Source: Methanoplanus endosymbiosus (GTDB lineage Archaea > Halobacteriota > Methanomicrobia > Methanomicrobiales > Methanomicrobiaceae). Taken from it: a DNA stretch of 64,000 bases. Made by a program: the position numbers and the translations under genes. The notes under the pieces were generated by a model. The model had not been told where the DNA came from and did no database searches. It saw nothing but the letters and a program-made list of their open reading frames with translations. The stretch spans positions 1,302,001-1,366,000 of the forward strand of contig NZ_CP096115.1 in NCBI RefSeq assembly GCF_024662215.1. Reading direction: 5' to 3'. This document shows, in pieces, positions 52,742 through 62,169 of the stretch. Each line of letters starts with the position of its first letter. Positions within the stretch are counted from its first letter, which is position 1.

Positions 52742-54178
52742 TCAGAAATGACCGTCCTGCTCAAAACTGCGCCCGAATCGTAATGCAAGTTCTGCCTTAT
52801 AGAGTTCTTTGCCAAGATATGCAGCATGATCCAGCAGCGAAACTTTACCGGATTTTATAATCTCATAAAAAACATCCTCCCAGCGATCTCCGGTTACTGC
52901 TGCGCCGTCGTTCACCGCAATAATTCTGCCGTCAACTATGCCTATCCTGAAGTTGCCGCATGGATCGAAAGTCACATTATCAGGCATCTTATCTGCTTCT
53001 TTTATACTGCTGTACTCAGGTTCAGGCTCACGCCTCTTTCTCTTCTCCTTAATACAGAAGAGATCGACTCCAAGATCCTTAGGATAAGGTCTATCTGAGG
53101 CAAGGTGCATCATCTCCACCGCCCGCCTCATCTCGGAAACAGAACCGGCAGTCTTGTCAGAATGCTCACTCGTAAAGACTATAGCCGCCTTAGCCTCCAT
53201 CGCAAGTGAAGAGAGGAGGGCATTGACCCCTATTGAATCAGCATCAATAAGCTCGGTCACATTTCCGGCACCGAAGAACAACGGGCATCTGCCCTCTTCA
53301 GAGCGATTATATGCGGCAATATCGCCAAGAGACTCTAACAGACCCGAACCTGCGGGCTGCAAAAGCGGATCTGCAATTATATTTTCAATACCAAAATTAC
53401 GTGCAGACCGGATATTTTCCGGAAGGGATTTTTCGCCCGGAACAACAACTGCCGCAACACCGGACTTTGCAACCTCTTCTGCAACCAGAGGGATATTTTT
53501 CTCCTGAAGTGAGAGAATAATATCAGCATAGGGAAGCGCGGCACGGATGAGTGCAGGGTCCTGTGTGTCTGCCGCGCAGATGACCGGAATGCCACATTTT
53601 CTGACAAGCTCAAAAGTCCTCCTGACATCTTCAGGCGTTGCATCAAAGCCAAATCCGAGGTCTATTATGTCTGCGCCGGATCTATGATATCTCAGAACAG
53701 CGGAGATGAGAACAGGATTTTTATGGGCATCCATAATCTCTGCCAGAACTTTTATCCGGGAACTGCCGCCGATCTTAAGACCATTTACTGTAAAATCACA
53801 GTTCGCAGCAGACTCAAGAGTTTCAAGCTTACTGTAAGCTTCCTGTTTTCTGGATGAGGATATAATCTCGTCTGCCGGAATTTTTGTGGAGAGTTCAATA
53901 TTACCGATCATTGAGAGAACCATGCCGAGATCTGCCGCATGCCTTGGTCCAAGATATACAGGCACACCTGTCCGCTCATATATGCCGGAAAAGTCCGCAG
54001 TGCACATTCCGGATATGATAACCATACCATAATCACCTGTCCGGATCAGTTTTTCAAGCTTTGAAGGTGTCAGAAAAGAGGCAATTTTTCCTGTAACCCG
54101 TACATCCACATCAAAACCTTCTGAAGCCTTCATGACAGTATCATATGCCGCTTCTCCGGTTGGAAGTAGTATGCGCAT
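52742..54178 (-). CDS. Dihydropteroate-synthase-like protein, probable methanopterin pathway
   Basis: A 478-residue archaeal protein. Residues about 135-350 resemble the DHPS TIM barrel (NGLKIGGSSRIKVLAEIMDA, GADIIDLGFGFDATPEDVRRTF, ICAADTQDP). The flanks are special to methanogens: an N-terminal domain (MRILLPTGEAAYD) and a C-terminal domain. Related methanogen proteins are linked to methanopterin synthesis, where p-aminobenzoate chemistry differs from folate. The exact step is unproven. It diverges from the PHP gene. Confidence 0.85.
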   Translation of the reverse strand: MRILLPTGEAAYDTVMKASEGFDVDVRVTGKIASFLTPSKLEKLIRTGDYGMVIISGMCTADFSGIYERTGVPVYLGPRHAADLGMVLSMIGNIELSTKIPADEIISSSRKQEAYSKLETLESAANCDFTVNGLKIGGSSRIKVLAEIMDAHKNPVLISAVLRYHRSGADIIDLGFGFDATPEDVRRTFELVRKCGIPVICAADTQDPALIRAALPYADIILSLQEKNIPLVAEEVAKSGVAAVVVPGEKSLPENIRSARNFGIENIIADPLLQPAGSGLLESLGDIAAYNRSEEGRCPLFFGAGNVTELIDADSIGVNALLSSLAMEAKAAIVFTSEHSDKTAGSVSEMRRAVEMMHLASDRPYPKDLGVDLFCIKEKRKRREPEPEYSSIKEADKMPDNVTFDPCGNFRIGIVDGRIIAVNDGAAVTGDRWEDVFYEIIKSGKVSLLDHAAYLGKELYKAELALRFGRSFEQDGHF

Positions 54179-54200
54179 AACACTTCAGTTAAGTAATCCA

Positions 54201-54905
54201 ATGAAGAAAAATACTATTGATCTGATGCTTAATTGTGATCTGCATATTCACACTGATTATTCACGCGATGGTGAGAGCAGTGTCGAAGATATAATTGCAA
54301 GGGCTGTAAAAACAGGACTTGACGTAATTGCAATAACCGATCATGACACCATCGAAGGTGCCTTAAAAGCGGTTGAATATGCCAGAGAGTATTACCCGGA
54401 ACTTCTGGTGATACCGGGAATAGAGATATCAACAAAACAGGGACACCTCCTTGCACTGGGAATAACAGAAGCAATACCGCCAAAGATTGACTTTGAAGAG
54501 ACGGTTAAAACCGCGAGAGAAAAAGGAGCCTTTCTGATACTGCCGCACCCCTTCCACCAGTGGCGGCACGGTGCTGCACTGAAGGTTAAGGATGCAATCA
54601 GAATTGTTGACGCTGTTGAATCTTTCAACAGCCGTTACATATTCGGCACTGCGAACAAAAAAGCGGAGAGGAAGGCTGCTTATTTCAATAAAACCTGTGT
54701 CGGCGGGAGTGACGCACACAATGCAAAATTTGTCGGTTACGGAAGAACAATAATTGACGCAGAAAAGAATCAGGAATCTGTATTTTCTGCAATAAAAGAG
54801 GGAAATGTGGAGATCATGGGCAAAATGACCCCAATCAGAAGCTATACCAGGCAGTCTTTCAGAAATACCAGAAAAAAAATTATCAGAAGAGTTTACAGAA
54901 GATGA
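54201..54905 (+). CDS. PHP-domain metal-dependent phosphoesterase
   Basis: About 234 residues. The PHP motifs are DLHIHTDYSRDGE, AITDHDTIEGA, PGIEIST, HPFHQWRHG and the terminal GGSDAHN. All metal-binding His/Asp are present. Members hydrolyse nucleotides such as 3',5'-bisphosphates. I choose ATG 54201 as the first start outside the divergent gene's leader; ATG 54225 is possible. Its stop overlaps truA (ATGA). Confidence 0.87.
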   Translation: MKKNTIDLMLNCDLHIHTDYSRDGESSVEDIIARAVKTGLDVIAITDHDTIEGALKAVEYAREYYPELLVIPGIEISTKQGHLLALGITEAIPPKIDFEETVKTAREKGAFLILPHPFHQWRHGAALKVKDAIRIVDAVESFNSRYIFGTANKKAERKAAYFNKTCVGGSDAHNAKFVGYGRTIIDAEKNQESVFSAIKEGNVEIMGKMTPIRSYTRQSFRNTRKKIIRRVYRR

Positions 54906-55684
54906 AAATTGCCTTAAAACTGGGTTATTTCGGGGATAATTTCTATGGGTCACAGCAGCAGTCCGGCATAAGGACAGTTGAGGGGGAATTCATAACAGCC
55001 TGCACGGAACTTGGTCTGATCAAAGACAGGAAGAGTTCAGGATTTTCAATATCAGGCAGGACTGACAGGGGGGTGCATGCAAGATGCCAGATATGCTCAT
55101 TTTTCACCGACCATCCTGAAAGGGCAGTATATGCCATAAATGAAAAACTTCCGGGTGACATCTGGTGCAACGCATATGCAGAGGTGGATGAGTCATATAA
55201 TCCCAGATATGATGTTTTCAGCCGGAAATACAGGTATTACTTCTATGAAGACGGGCTTGACCTTGAAAGTATGCAGAAAGCTGCAGAATACATAAAAGGT
55301 GTGCATGATTTCACATCCTTTGCAAAAATAAAGGGCAAAGATCCGGAGAGGAAAATTCTTGATACAGGAGTATTTACTGACGGGGAATATACTGTCTTTG
55401 AGATAGAGGGGCACAGTTTTTTATGGAATATGGTGCGCTGCCTATCATACGCCCTTAATCTCTGTGGAAAGGGACTATTAAGCCCCGATGATATAAAATA
55501 TTCACTTGACAATCCAGGAAGGCCGAGATATCCCGCAATGCCTCCGGAGGGGCTTTTATTGTGGGACCTTAAAACAGAAGCTGAATTTAACCCGATGGTT
55601 GCAGGTGGAAAATCACTGGAATTCAGAAAGGAAGAGAAGAGAAAACTGGCGCAGGGCAGGAAAATTCTTGAAGTGATAAATTAA
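54902..55684 (+). CDS. truA: tRNA pseudouridine(38-40) synthase TruA
   Basis: A 260-residue enzyme isomerising uridines in the anticodon arm. The catalytic Asp is in GRTDRGVHARCQ, and FEIEGHSFLWNMVRCL is the other family block. Length is normal. It is translationally coupled to the PHP gene. Confidence 0.94.
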   Translation: MKIALKLGYFGDNFYGSQQQSGIRTVEGEFITACTELGLIKDRKSSGFSISGRTDRGVHARCQICSFFTDHPERAVYAINEKLPGDIWCNAYAEVDESYNPRYDVFSRKYRYYFYEDGLDLESMQKAAEYIKGVHDFTSFAKIKGKDPERKILDTGVFTDGEYTVFEIEGHSFLWNMVRCLSYALNLCGKGLLSPDDIKYSLDNPGRPRYPAMPPEGLLLWDLKTEAEFNPMVAGGKSLEFRKEEKRKLAQGRKILEVIN

Positions 55685-55789
55685 GGCAAAAATAAGAGAA
55701 TAACTGTTTACCAACGGTTACAGCCCAGATTGAATATAAAATAGAGAACCGACAGGGGACTGTACCCCTGTCAGCCGGAACGATTTTTA

Positions 55790-56704
55790 TCAGACCGGAG
55801 TTATATCCACAGACCCGGGCTTGAATATCCCAACCATCCATGAGGGCACAGGTGCTGAAGTCTTTGCAATTATCAGGAAATCATCCTTGTTCGTAACGAC
55901 TCCGCGATATGTTGCAGTTATCTGATAATCGCTGTCAAAGAGCGCCATCCCAAACATACTTATTGTTATATGCTTCGCAGGGTATGTTGCACTCTCTCCA
56001 AGCGCCATCGTTCTCCTTACATTATCAATCATAAGAATTGCAGAATCACCGCTGCTTATAGCTGTTACAGGAACGCCTGCGAAGTCCAGGTTTGTGTTAT
56101 CCGGAAGCCTGACATCATACTGTGCACTGTACGAAAGAGGATAGCCGTATGCTTCAAGATGATCATTGCCGGAAATCAGGGATATATATCCGGCAGCGAG
56201 AACTGCAACAATGAGCACAACCACAATGAGAATATTTCTCCCGGTATGACCCGCCTTTCTGCCTTCCTCTTTCTGCTTCTTTAAGATCTCCTTTTCAATC
56301 TCTTTACGCTTCTTCTCTTCCTCAGCTTTCTTCCTCTCCTCTTCACGCGCCCACTCATCACGCTCTTTATCTTTTTTTGCTTCCTCAGCCTGCCTTTCAG
56401 CCTCAAGCCTTGCAAGCTCCTGCTCCTTCTTCTTCTCAGCCAGCAGGCGCTCCTCCTCAGCCTTCTTCTCGGCTTCTATAGCTTCATATTTTCTGGCCTT
56501 TTCAGCCATATCACCATCATTCTTCTCTTTTTCAAGGCGCTTCCTCTCATCCTCACGGATCTTTTCAAGCTCCTCCTCTGTCAGACCCTCTTTATTCTCC
56601 GGAAGCGGTTCAACGCCTTTATCTTCATCAGAAGGCAGTTTTACAGCCTCGCCCACTTTTTTTGTTAATCCTTCAATTGATTTTTTATCAGGTAGTTTCA
56701 CCAT
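55790..56704 (-). CDS. TolA-like coiled-coil membrane protein
   Basis: 304 residues in three parts: a long Lys/Glu-rich charged coil (about 40-150), one transmembrane helix (NILIVVVLIVAVLAAGYISL, about 157-176), and an outside beta-rich domain (180-304). No signal peptide; the coil should be cytoplasmic. The layout recalls TolA or other envelope-spanning scaffold proteins. I recognise no family in the outer domain. A J-domain protein gene lies 100 bp upstream on the same strand. Confidence 0.72.
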   Translation of the reverse strand: MVKLPDKKSIEGLTKKVGEAVKLPSDEDKGVEPLPENKEGLTEEELEKIREDERKRLEKEKNDGDMAEKARKYEAIEAEKKAEEERLLAEKKKEQELARLEAERQAEEAKKDKERDEWAREEERKKAEEEKKRKEIEKEILKKQKEEGRKAGHTGRNILIVVVLIVAVLAAGYISLISGNDHLEAYGYPLSYSAQYDVRLPDNTNLDFAGVPVTAISSGDSAILMIDNVRRTMALGESATYPAKHITISMFGMALFDSDYQITATYRGVVTNKDDFLIIAKTSAPVPSWMVGIFKPGSVDITPV

Positions 56705-56803
56705 AAATCACCTCTGAAAATTCAGGTTTATTTAAGAATATTTAAGCTTATTGAGTAATGGCAGATATATCTTTCCGGTTTATCTGCCAGAATCACTGAA
56801 CAG

Positions 56804-57436
56804 TCACATCTCCCTGATGAGATAACTCTCACCATCTATGACAACATACTCAGATCCACCCTGTATGTAATGTTCTGCATCTGTTACGACAGTTTCAGCA
56901 CCGTCTATCATAAAACGCTCAGTCCCTTCATGAGTAAACCTCAGAATACCTCCCGTATCTATGAGCCTGTCATTGTAAACAATATAATCGTGATCGCCGG
57001 TGATAATATGACGGGCACGGGACATTTCAATCTCCTCACCATCAATCAGGAACTTCTCAGGCTTTTCAGAGTAATACTCATAGTCAGCCATGAGTGAGTA
57101 TTCATCCTTACCGCCTTTTGTGCCGCCCCTGTCGTATGATGATTCATCACCATAATCCTCCCCGGAAAATCTGCGGCCCCCGCCGGCACCATAATCACAA
57201 GCATCTTCGCCTGAATCACCGCCGTTCAGCCTTAATGAATGGTCGTAATCCCGGCGCATTTCCGGCTCAGAAAGAACCCCGTAGGCTTCAGTAATCTTCA
57301 GAAAGAGAAGCTCCGCATTTGGATGTGTGGATATATCCGGATGAAAAGCCTTTGCAAGGCTTCGGTACGCACTCATAATCTCTTTTTGGGATGAACCTGA
57401 AGGAACACCAAGAATTTCATAATAGTTCTGCGCCAT
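56804..57436 (-). CDS. J-domain protein with duplicated C-terminal motif
   Basis: 210 residues. The J domain (1-66) has HPD at 32-34, so it can stimulate an Hsp70. It lacks the zinc-finger and client domains of DnaJ. A Gly/Asp-rich linker (70-125) leads to two copies of a 25-residue motif at about 129-153 and 175-199, each F-[LM]-I-D-G-x-E...A-x-H-x-I-x-G...Y-[IV]-V. This C-terminal module is unknown to me and presumably selects the substrate. Confidence 0.83.
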   Translation of the reverse strand: MAQNYYEILGVPSGSSQKEIMSAYRSLAKAFHPDISTHPNAELLFLKITEAYGVLSEPEMRRDYDHSLRLNGGDSGEDACDYGAGGGRRFSGEDYGDESSYDRGGTKGGKDEYSLMADYEYYSEKPEKFLIDGEEIEMSRARHIITGDHDYIVYNDRLIDTGGILRFTHEGTERFMIDGAETVVTDAEHYIQGGSEYVVIDGESYLIREM

Positions 57437-57526
57437 AAAATACTCCGCTTATTCCTTATCGCACCGGAATTATAAGTAAATTCCCGGATCATAAATCTGA
57501 AATCCCCCACCGGGCATCAAAGAATC

Positions 57527-57546
57527 ACTTCGCTAATATTAATCAG
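57527..57546 (+). promoter_or_regulatory. Motif shared with the mevalonate-regulator promoter, before porB
   Basis: ACTTCGCTAATATTAATCAG contains both CTTCGCTAAT and ATTAATCAG found at the 44368-45069 gene promoter. Its TAATATTAA can serve as TATA, giving a start near 57565 and a 40-base leader with an SD (GAGAGG) before porB. A shared regulator is the simplest explanation. Confidence 0.5.
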
Positions 57547-57604
57547 ACACCCAAGCCAAAATATCATTATAAATTATGACAAATCTTAAAGAGAGGTTTT
57601 AATA

Positions 57605-58486
57605 TTGGCAGAAATTCCGGAAGAGGAATATATTCTTAAAACGACATCGGCATGTGCCGGATGCAGTGCATCCCTGATACTCCGGTATGTCACAAAAGCC
57701 GCAGGACCTGATACAGTTCTTGTAGTCCCTGCGTGCTGTACAAGTGTAATCCAGGGGATTTACCCTGATACCGCAATGAACATCCCTGTTTACAACGTTG
57801 CATTCGCTTCAGCGGCTGCTGTTGCATCGGGAATGAGTGAGGCATTCCGTGCCGAAGGAAAGGACACAAATGTGATCTGTTTTGCAGGTGACGGCGGTAC
57901 GGTGGATATAGGAATACAGGCGCTGTCAGGTGCGCTTGAGAGGGGCACTGATTTCCTGTATATCTGCTATGACAACGAAGCATACTCAAATACAGGCATG
58001 CAGCGTTCAGGCGCAACGCCACTCGGTGCAAGAACGACCACAACTCCGGCCGGAAAAACAGAGTTCAGGAAAGACCTGGATGCAATAATTGCCGCACATA
58101 ATCCGGTATATATGGCAACCGCATGCAGCGCCTATCCTGATGACCTGTATAAAAAGATTAAGAAGGCACTCTCAGTTCCGGGCCCGAAGTTCATGCACGT
58201 GCTCGCGCCATGTCCCCCCGGATGGAGATATCCGTCAGATAAGACGATTGATATGGGAAAGCTTGCCGTTAAATCCGGCATGTGGGTACTGTACGAGAGA
58301 GAGAACGGAAAACTGAGCATCACAGGTGCATCAAAGGCAGCAATGGTGAAGAGAATTCCGGTACTGGATTATATTAAGGTCCAGGGCAGGTTTAAGACAG
58401 CCACAGAAGAGGACATTGAGGCATTGCAGAAGAGCGTTGACCTTGGGATTGAGAAACTGAAGAAGGAGGCTGAAGGAATATGCTGA
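57605..58486 (+). CDS. porB: Pyruvate synthase (pyruvate:ferredoxin oxidoreductase) beta subunit
   Basis: 293 residues carrying the thiamine diphosphate site: GDGGTVDIG...NEAYSNTG is the TPP-Mg motif, and CAGC near residue 17 with later Cys binds a [4Fe-4S] cluster. The start is TTG with GAGAGGT seven bases before. YICYDNEAYSNTGMQRSGATP matches PorB better than the 2-oxoglutarate or 2-ketoisovalerate forms. In methanogens the enzyme makes pyruvate from acetyl-CoA and CO2. Confidence 0.92.
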   Translation: MAEIPEEEYILKTTSACAGCSASLILRYVTKAAGPDTVLVVPACCTSVIQGIYPDTAMNIPVYNVAFASAAAVASGMSEAFRAEGKDTNVICFAGDGGTVDIGIQALSGALERGTDFLYICYDNEAYSNTGMQRSGATPLGARTTTTPAGKTEFRKDLDAIIAAHNPVYMATACSAYPDDLYKKIKKALSVPGPKFMHVLAPCPPGWRYPSDKTIDMGKLAVKSGMWVLYERENGKLSITGASKAAMVKRIPVLDYIKVQGRFKTATEEDIEALQKSVDLGIEKLKKEAEGIC

Positions 58487-59592
58487 CCATCGCAACCGGA
58501 AATAAGGCAGTTGCAACTGCTGTAAGGGATGCAAAGCCAAAGGTTGTCGCTGCATACCCAATTACACCCCAGACAGAAATAGTTGAGAATATTGCAGATT
58601 TTGTCTCTTCAGGAGAGCTTGACTCACGATATATTCCTGTCGAGTCAGAGCACTCCTCAATGGCAGCATGTATGGGTTCATCAATTGCAGGTGTAAGGAC
58701 CTTCACAGCCACATCATCGCACGGACTGGTATATATGTGCGAGATGCTCCATATGGTTGCAGCCGCAAGACTGCCTATTGTTATGGCAAATGCAAACCGT
58801 GCACTCGGCCCCGGATGGAATGTCTGGGCTGAACATTCAGATTCACTCTCCATGCGTGATACCGGATGGCTTCAGGTCTATGTATCAACCGTGCAGGAGG
58901 CATATGATGCAACCCTGATGGCATTCCGTATTGCTGAGGACAATGATGTCCTGCTGCCAGTCATGGTAAACCTTGACGGTTTCCTGCTGACACATATCAT
59001 GCAGGGCTTTGAGACCGTTGAATTAGGAGATTTCATCCCGGAAACTGACCTGCCGCATAAGATCGATGTCAACAATCCGGGAGGATACGGTACGCTCACC
59101 CCGCCAAATGAGCACTTTAAGTTCAGGTGGGACATTGAACGTGCACTTCGCGACTCAGTCAGGATCATTGAAGAGACTGAGAGCGAATTTGAGAAGCGCT
59201 TTGGCAGAAAATACGGCATGACCGAGGACTACCGCACTGAAGATGCAGTGGTTATCATCGTTTCCATGGGCACTCTTGGCAAAGAGATGGAAGTTGCAGT
59301 TGACAGCTTAAGAGAAGAGGGTATTAAAGCAGGTTCTGTCAGAATACGCTGGTACAGGCCGTTTCCGGACCTGAAAAGCAGGCTTGAGGGCCGGGACATT
59401 GTTGTAATAGACCGCGACTATTCATTCGGATTTGGCGGAATTGTTGCCAATGAGATCAGGGCAAAGTGCAATGTTAAACCTTACTCAGTCATTGCCGGAC
59501 TTGGCGGACAGGAAGTGACATATGATGACATCGCAGAATTTGTCAGGGACAGAAAAGCAGATTCTGAATTCTGGTTTGGGGTGAATGAATAA
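58480..59592 (+). CDS. porA: Pyruvate synthase alpha subunit
   Basis: A 370-residue subunit with AAYPITPQTEIVE, VESEHSSMAACMGSSIAG and the PorA-typical GLVYMCEMLHMVAAARLP. It completes the pyruvate-binding site. It overlaps porB by seven bases and abuts porG. Together with PorB this settles the substrate as pyruvate. Confidence 0.93.
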   Translation: MLTIATGNKAVATAVRDAKPKVVAAYPITPQTEIVENIADFVSSGELDSRYIPVESEHSSMAACMGSSIAGVRTFTATSSHGLVYMCEMLHMVAAARLPIVMANANRALGPGWNVWAEHSDSLSMRDTGWLQVYVSTVQEAYDATLMAFRIAEDNDVLLPVMVNLDGFLLTHIMQGFETVELGDFIPETDLPHKIDVNNPGGYGTLTPPNEHFKFRWDIERALRDSVRIIEETESEFEKRFGRKYGMTEDYRTEDAVVIIVSMGTLGKEMEVAVDSLREEGIKAGSVRIRWYRPFPDLKSRLEGRDIVVIDRDYSFGFGGIVANEIRAKCNVKPYSVIAGLGGQEVTYDDIAEFVRDRKADSEFWFGVNE

Positions 59593-60119
59593 TGTATGAG
59601 ATAAGACTTCATTCCAGAGGCGGCCAGGGCGGAGTAACAGCAGCAAAACTCCTTGCCCATGCCGCATTCCTTGACGGCAAGAACGCAACCGCAGCACCGT
59701 TTTACGGCGCAGAGAGACGTGGTGCTCCGGTAGTATCCTTCATCAGGATTGACGATAAGCCGATTAAGATCTATTCACAGATAAGAAAACCTGATCTGGT
59801 AATCGTTCTTGACATGGGCGTTATGGACACGGTAAATGTCCTTGACGGACTGAAGGAGGGTGGAAAGGTGCTAATTAACAGTCCGAATCCTGCTGAATTT
59901 GAAGGTTATAAGACCTACAATGTCGATCTCACAAATATCGCACTATCGCTCGACCTGATTGTATCCGGAAGTCCGATTCTTAACACCCCTCTTCTGGGCG
60001 CTCTTGCAAAAATGGGATTAGTATCAAGGGAATCTGTAAGAACAGCAATCAAAGAGGCATTTAAGGATGAAAGAAATGCAGAGGCAGCCATGAAGGCATA
60101 TGAGGAGATGAAGATATGA
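59592..60119 (+). CDS. porG: Pyruvate synthase gamma subunit
   Basis: A 175-residue gamma subunit: HSRGGQGGVTAAKLLAHAA, FYGAERRGAPVVSF and a conserved core to MDTVNVLDGLK. It overlaps porA by one base and porD by four. In many methanogens the order is porG-D-A-B; here it is B-A-G-D. Confidence 0.92.
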   Translation: MYEIRLHSRGGQGGVTAAKLLAHAAFLDGKNATAAPFYGAERRGAPVVSFIRIDDKPIKIYSQIRKPDLVIVLDMGVMDTVNVLDGLKEGGKVLINSPNPAEFEGYKTYNVDLTNIALSLDLIVSGSPILNTPLLGALAKMGLVSRESVRTAIKEAFKDERNAEAAMKAYEEMKI

Positions 60120-60361
60120 GCGCAAAACTTGCTATTTCAAGGCCGAAAACCGGTGCTGTCGGCAAGACTGGATCATGGAGGACTTTCAGGCCGGAAATTG
60201 ACCTGAATCTCTGCAATAAATGCGGTAACTGTGAAAAATTCTGCCCGGACGGAGTCATTGATAAGGAATATAATATCGACCTTGACTTCTGCAAAGGCTG
60301 TGGAATCTGTGCAGATGTCTGCCCTAAGAAAGCCATAACAATGGTCAGGGAATCCAAATAA
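60116..60361 (+). CDS. porD: Pyruvate synthase delta subunit (ferredoxin-like)
   Basis: An 81-residue 2[4Fe-4S] subunit with CNKCGNCEKFCP and CKGCGICADVCP, preceded by the PorD-type TGSWRTFRPEID. It passes electrons between the TPP site and ferredoxin. The TAA stop is followed by A/T tracts that may terminate the operon. Confidence 0.94.
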   Translation: MSAKLAISRPKTGAVGKTGSWRTFRPEIDLNLCNKCGNCEKFCPDGVIDKEYNIDLDFCKGCGICADVCPKKAITMVRESK

Positions 60362-60414
60362 AAAAATAATTTTTTTGCATAGATAACTATGCCTTTCCGG
60401 AGGGCAGTTCAGAT

Positions 60415-61311
60415 TCAGACTTTTTTAGTCCCGTAATTTTCAAGCTTCTCCTGAATGTCCATAACTCCGGTTATGAACGAAGAACCAGGATCTCCGGATA
60501 GCATTGGTCTGACATCAGGTTCACATTCCAGCAGTTCCTCTTCATACGGAATAATGAACTGCTCTGTGAAGAGATCAAGGGTGTCACCGAGAATATCCTG
60601 CACTTTTGTGATGTCACGCTCTGACCTGACACGGTTGATTACCAGATGGATATAGGGGATGCCAAGATCCTTAGCAAGCCGGGCAGAATGCTTCACCACT
60701 GATACGGCATTGAAGGTGGGATCGGTTACAAGCAGAGCCTGATCAAACCCTTTTGCAATGGCACGCCCGAAATGCTCCACACCCGCCTGAGTGTCCATCA
60801 GAATGACTTCATTCTCCCTGAGATTGATGTACCTGACGACAGATTCAAGCAGGGCATTTTCCGGACATAAACATCCGGTTGCCGCCTGAACAACTGTTCC
60901 CATGACAAGAATGTTCACTCTCTCCGGCCCTTTAACACCAAAGCGCTCCACAACATCAGTCACATCAGGATTGAGCTTAAGCATAAGCCCCCAGCCTTCA
61001 CCGGGGCGTGCACCTGTCTTCTCCTCGACATAATCAAGGTTATGGGTAAGCGGCACAATCATATCACTCTCTTCCCGCGGTACACCTATGGCATACGGCA
61101 GGTTCATCTGAGGGTCTTCATCAACTGCAAGTGTCGTGAACTCCTTCTCCGCGAAGAGATGGGAAAGAAGGGCAGTGATGGTAGTCTTCCCGACACCCCC
61201 CTTTCCGGTGATCACAACCCTGAATCCCTCTTCAGGCACTTTTTCTGTATTGTCCCTGATTGTATTCGCAGTATTGGTTATTCTCTTCCGCTCTGTTTTA
61301 CTGTCGCACAT
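60415..61311 (-). CDS. CooC-like nickel/CODH maturation ATPase
   Basis: 298 residues. A full deviant Walker A (GKGGVGKTT, about residues 37-45) and VDEDPQMNLPYAIG follow CooC, as do CLCPENALLE and LMDTQAGVEHFGRAIA. CooC uses ATP to load nickel into carbon monoxide dehydrogenase. GAGGAG precedes the start. It follows three NuoEFG-like genes on the same strand, an unusual company. No CODH gene is in the window; it might lie beyond the right edge. Confidence 0.85.
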   Translation of the reverse strand: MCDSKTERKRITNTANTIRDNTEKVPEEGFRVVITGKGGVGKTTITALLSHLFAEKEFTTLAVDEDPQMNLPYAIGVPREESDMIVPLTHNLDYVEEKTGARPGEGWGLMLKLNPDVTDVVERFGVKGPERVNILVMGTVVQAATGCLCPENALLESVVRYINLRENEVILMDTQAGVEHFGRAIAKGFDQALLVTDPTFNAVSVVKHSARLAKDLGIPYIHLVINRVRSERDITKVQDILGDTLDLFTEQFIIPYEEELLECEPDVRPMLSGDPGSSFITGVMDIQEKLENYGTKKV

Positions 61312-61326
61312 ATTAGTTATCTCTCC

Positions 61327-62169
61327 TCAGCGTCTGTTGGATGAAGCTGAAATCTCCTTAATGGCAATATTTCTGCTCCGGCATTTTGGGCACATCTCCT
61401 GAATATTCTTTGACAGAGGCGGGTTTATCTTTGCATACACCTTTTCAGCAAGGAGATCAGGCAGATAGTAATTCCCACATACAGGGCACTCTCTCATCTT
61501 CACCTTAGTCTCACCCCAGGACTTCATAATCCGCTCATCACCGGAGTCCCCGGTCACAATGGCATGGGTAGGGCAGACTGAAACACAGGCTTTGCAGCCG
61601 AGGCAGTCAGAATTCTCACCGGAAAAAGGTGTGCTGACCACAGTATAAGGCCCGCGGTTCACAAACGAAATTACACCTGCGCCTATTATCTCATTGCATA
61701 CCCGGACGCAGAGACCGCAGAGAATACATTTGTTACCAAGCGGATCATCCTTATCGGTCTTCTTAAAAAACCGTGTCTTTGTAACGCCATAACGGGCTGC
61801 CAGTGATTTTATGACCTCAGACTTCGGAGCTTCTGCAAGATAAAGTTCCAGAATCATCCTTCTGTGGCGGAGAATCTCAGGTGAGTCAGTAACAACCTCA
61901 AGTCCGTCTTCTGCCCGCAGAGTGCATGAAGTCACCATCTCACTTCTGTCCCTGCATCTCTTCTCAACCATACAGAGCCGGCAGGCACCATAAGGTGAGA
62001 GTGATGCCTCATAGCAGAGGTGAGGAATCTCAATGCCCTCCCTTATAGCCACTCCAAGCATAACCTCGCCTTTCTTAGCCGGATATTCACGTCCATTGAT
62101 AATGACAGTGACATCCTCAGAACTCTTCTTCAGCAGTTCTTCAGTACTGCATACTGTATTATCCGTCAT
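61327..62169 (-). CDS. NuoG-N-terminal-like Fe-S protein (2Fe-2S + 2x4Fe-4S + zinc ribbon)
   Basis: 280 residues. The N-terminal [2Fe-2S] domain has HLCYEASLSPYGACRLC (about 50-66) and a fourth Cys in TSCTLR. Then come two [4Fe-4S] sites (CILCGLCVRVC and CLGCKACVSVCP) and a C-terminal zinc-ribbon-like pair, CPVCG and CPKC. The layout matches the electron-input subunits of hydrogenase, formate dehydrogenase and complex I. The zinc ribbon at the end is unusual. Coupled to nuoF-like by ATGA. Confidence 0.87.
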   Translation of the reverse strand: MTDNTVCSTEELLKKSSEDVTVIINGREYPAKKGEVMLGVAIREGIEIPHLCYEASLSPYGACRLCMVEKRCRDRSEMVTSCTLRAEDGLEVVTDSPEILRHRRMILELYLAEAPKSEVIKSLAARYGVTKTRFFKKTDKDDPLGNKCILCGLCVRVCNEIIGAGVISFVNRGPYTVVSTPFSGENSDCLGCKACVSVCPTHAIVTGDSGDERIMKSWGETKVKMRECPVCGNYYLPDLLAEKVYAKINPPLSKNIQEMCPKCRSRNIAIKEISASSNRR

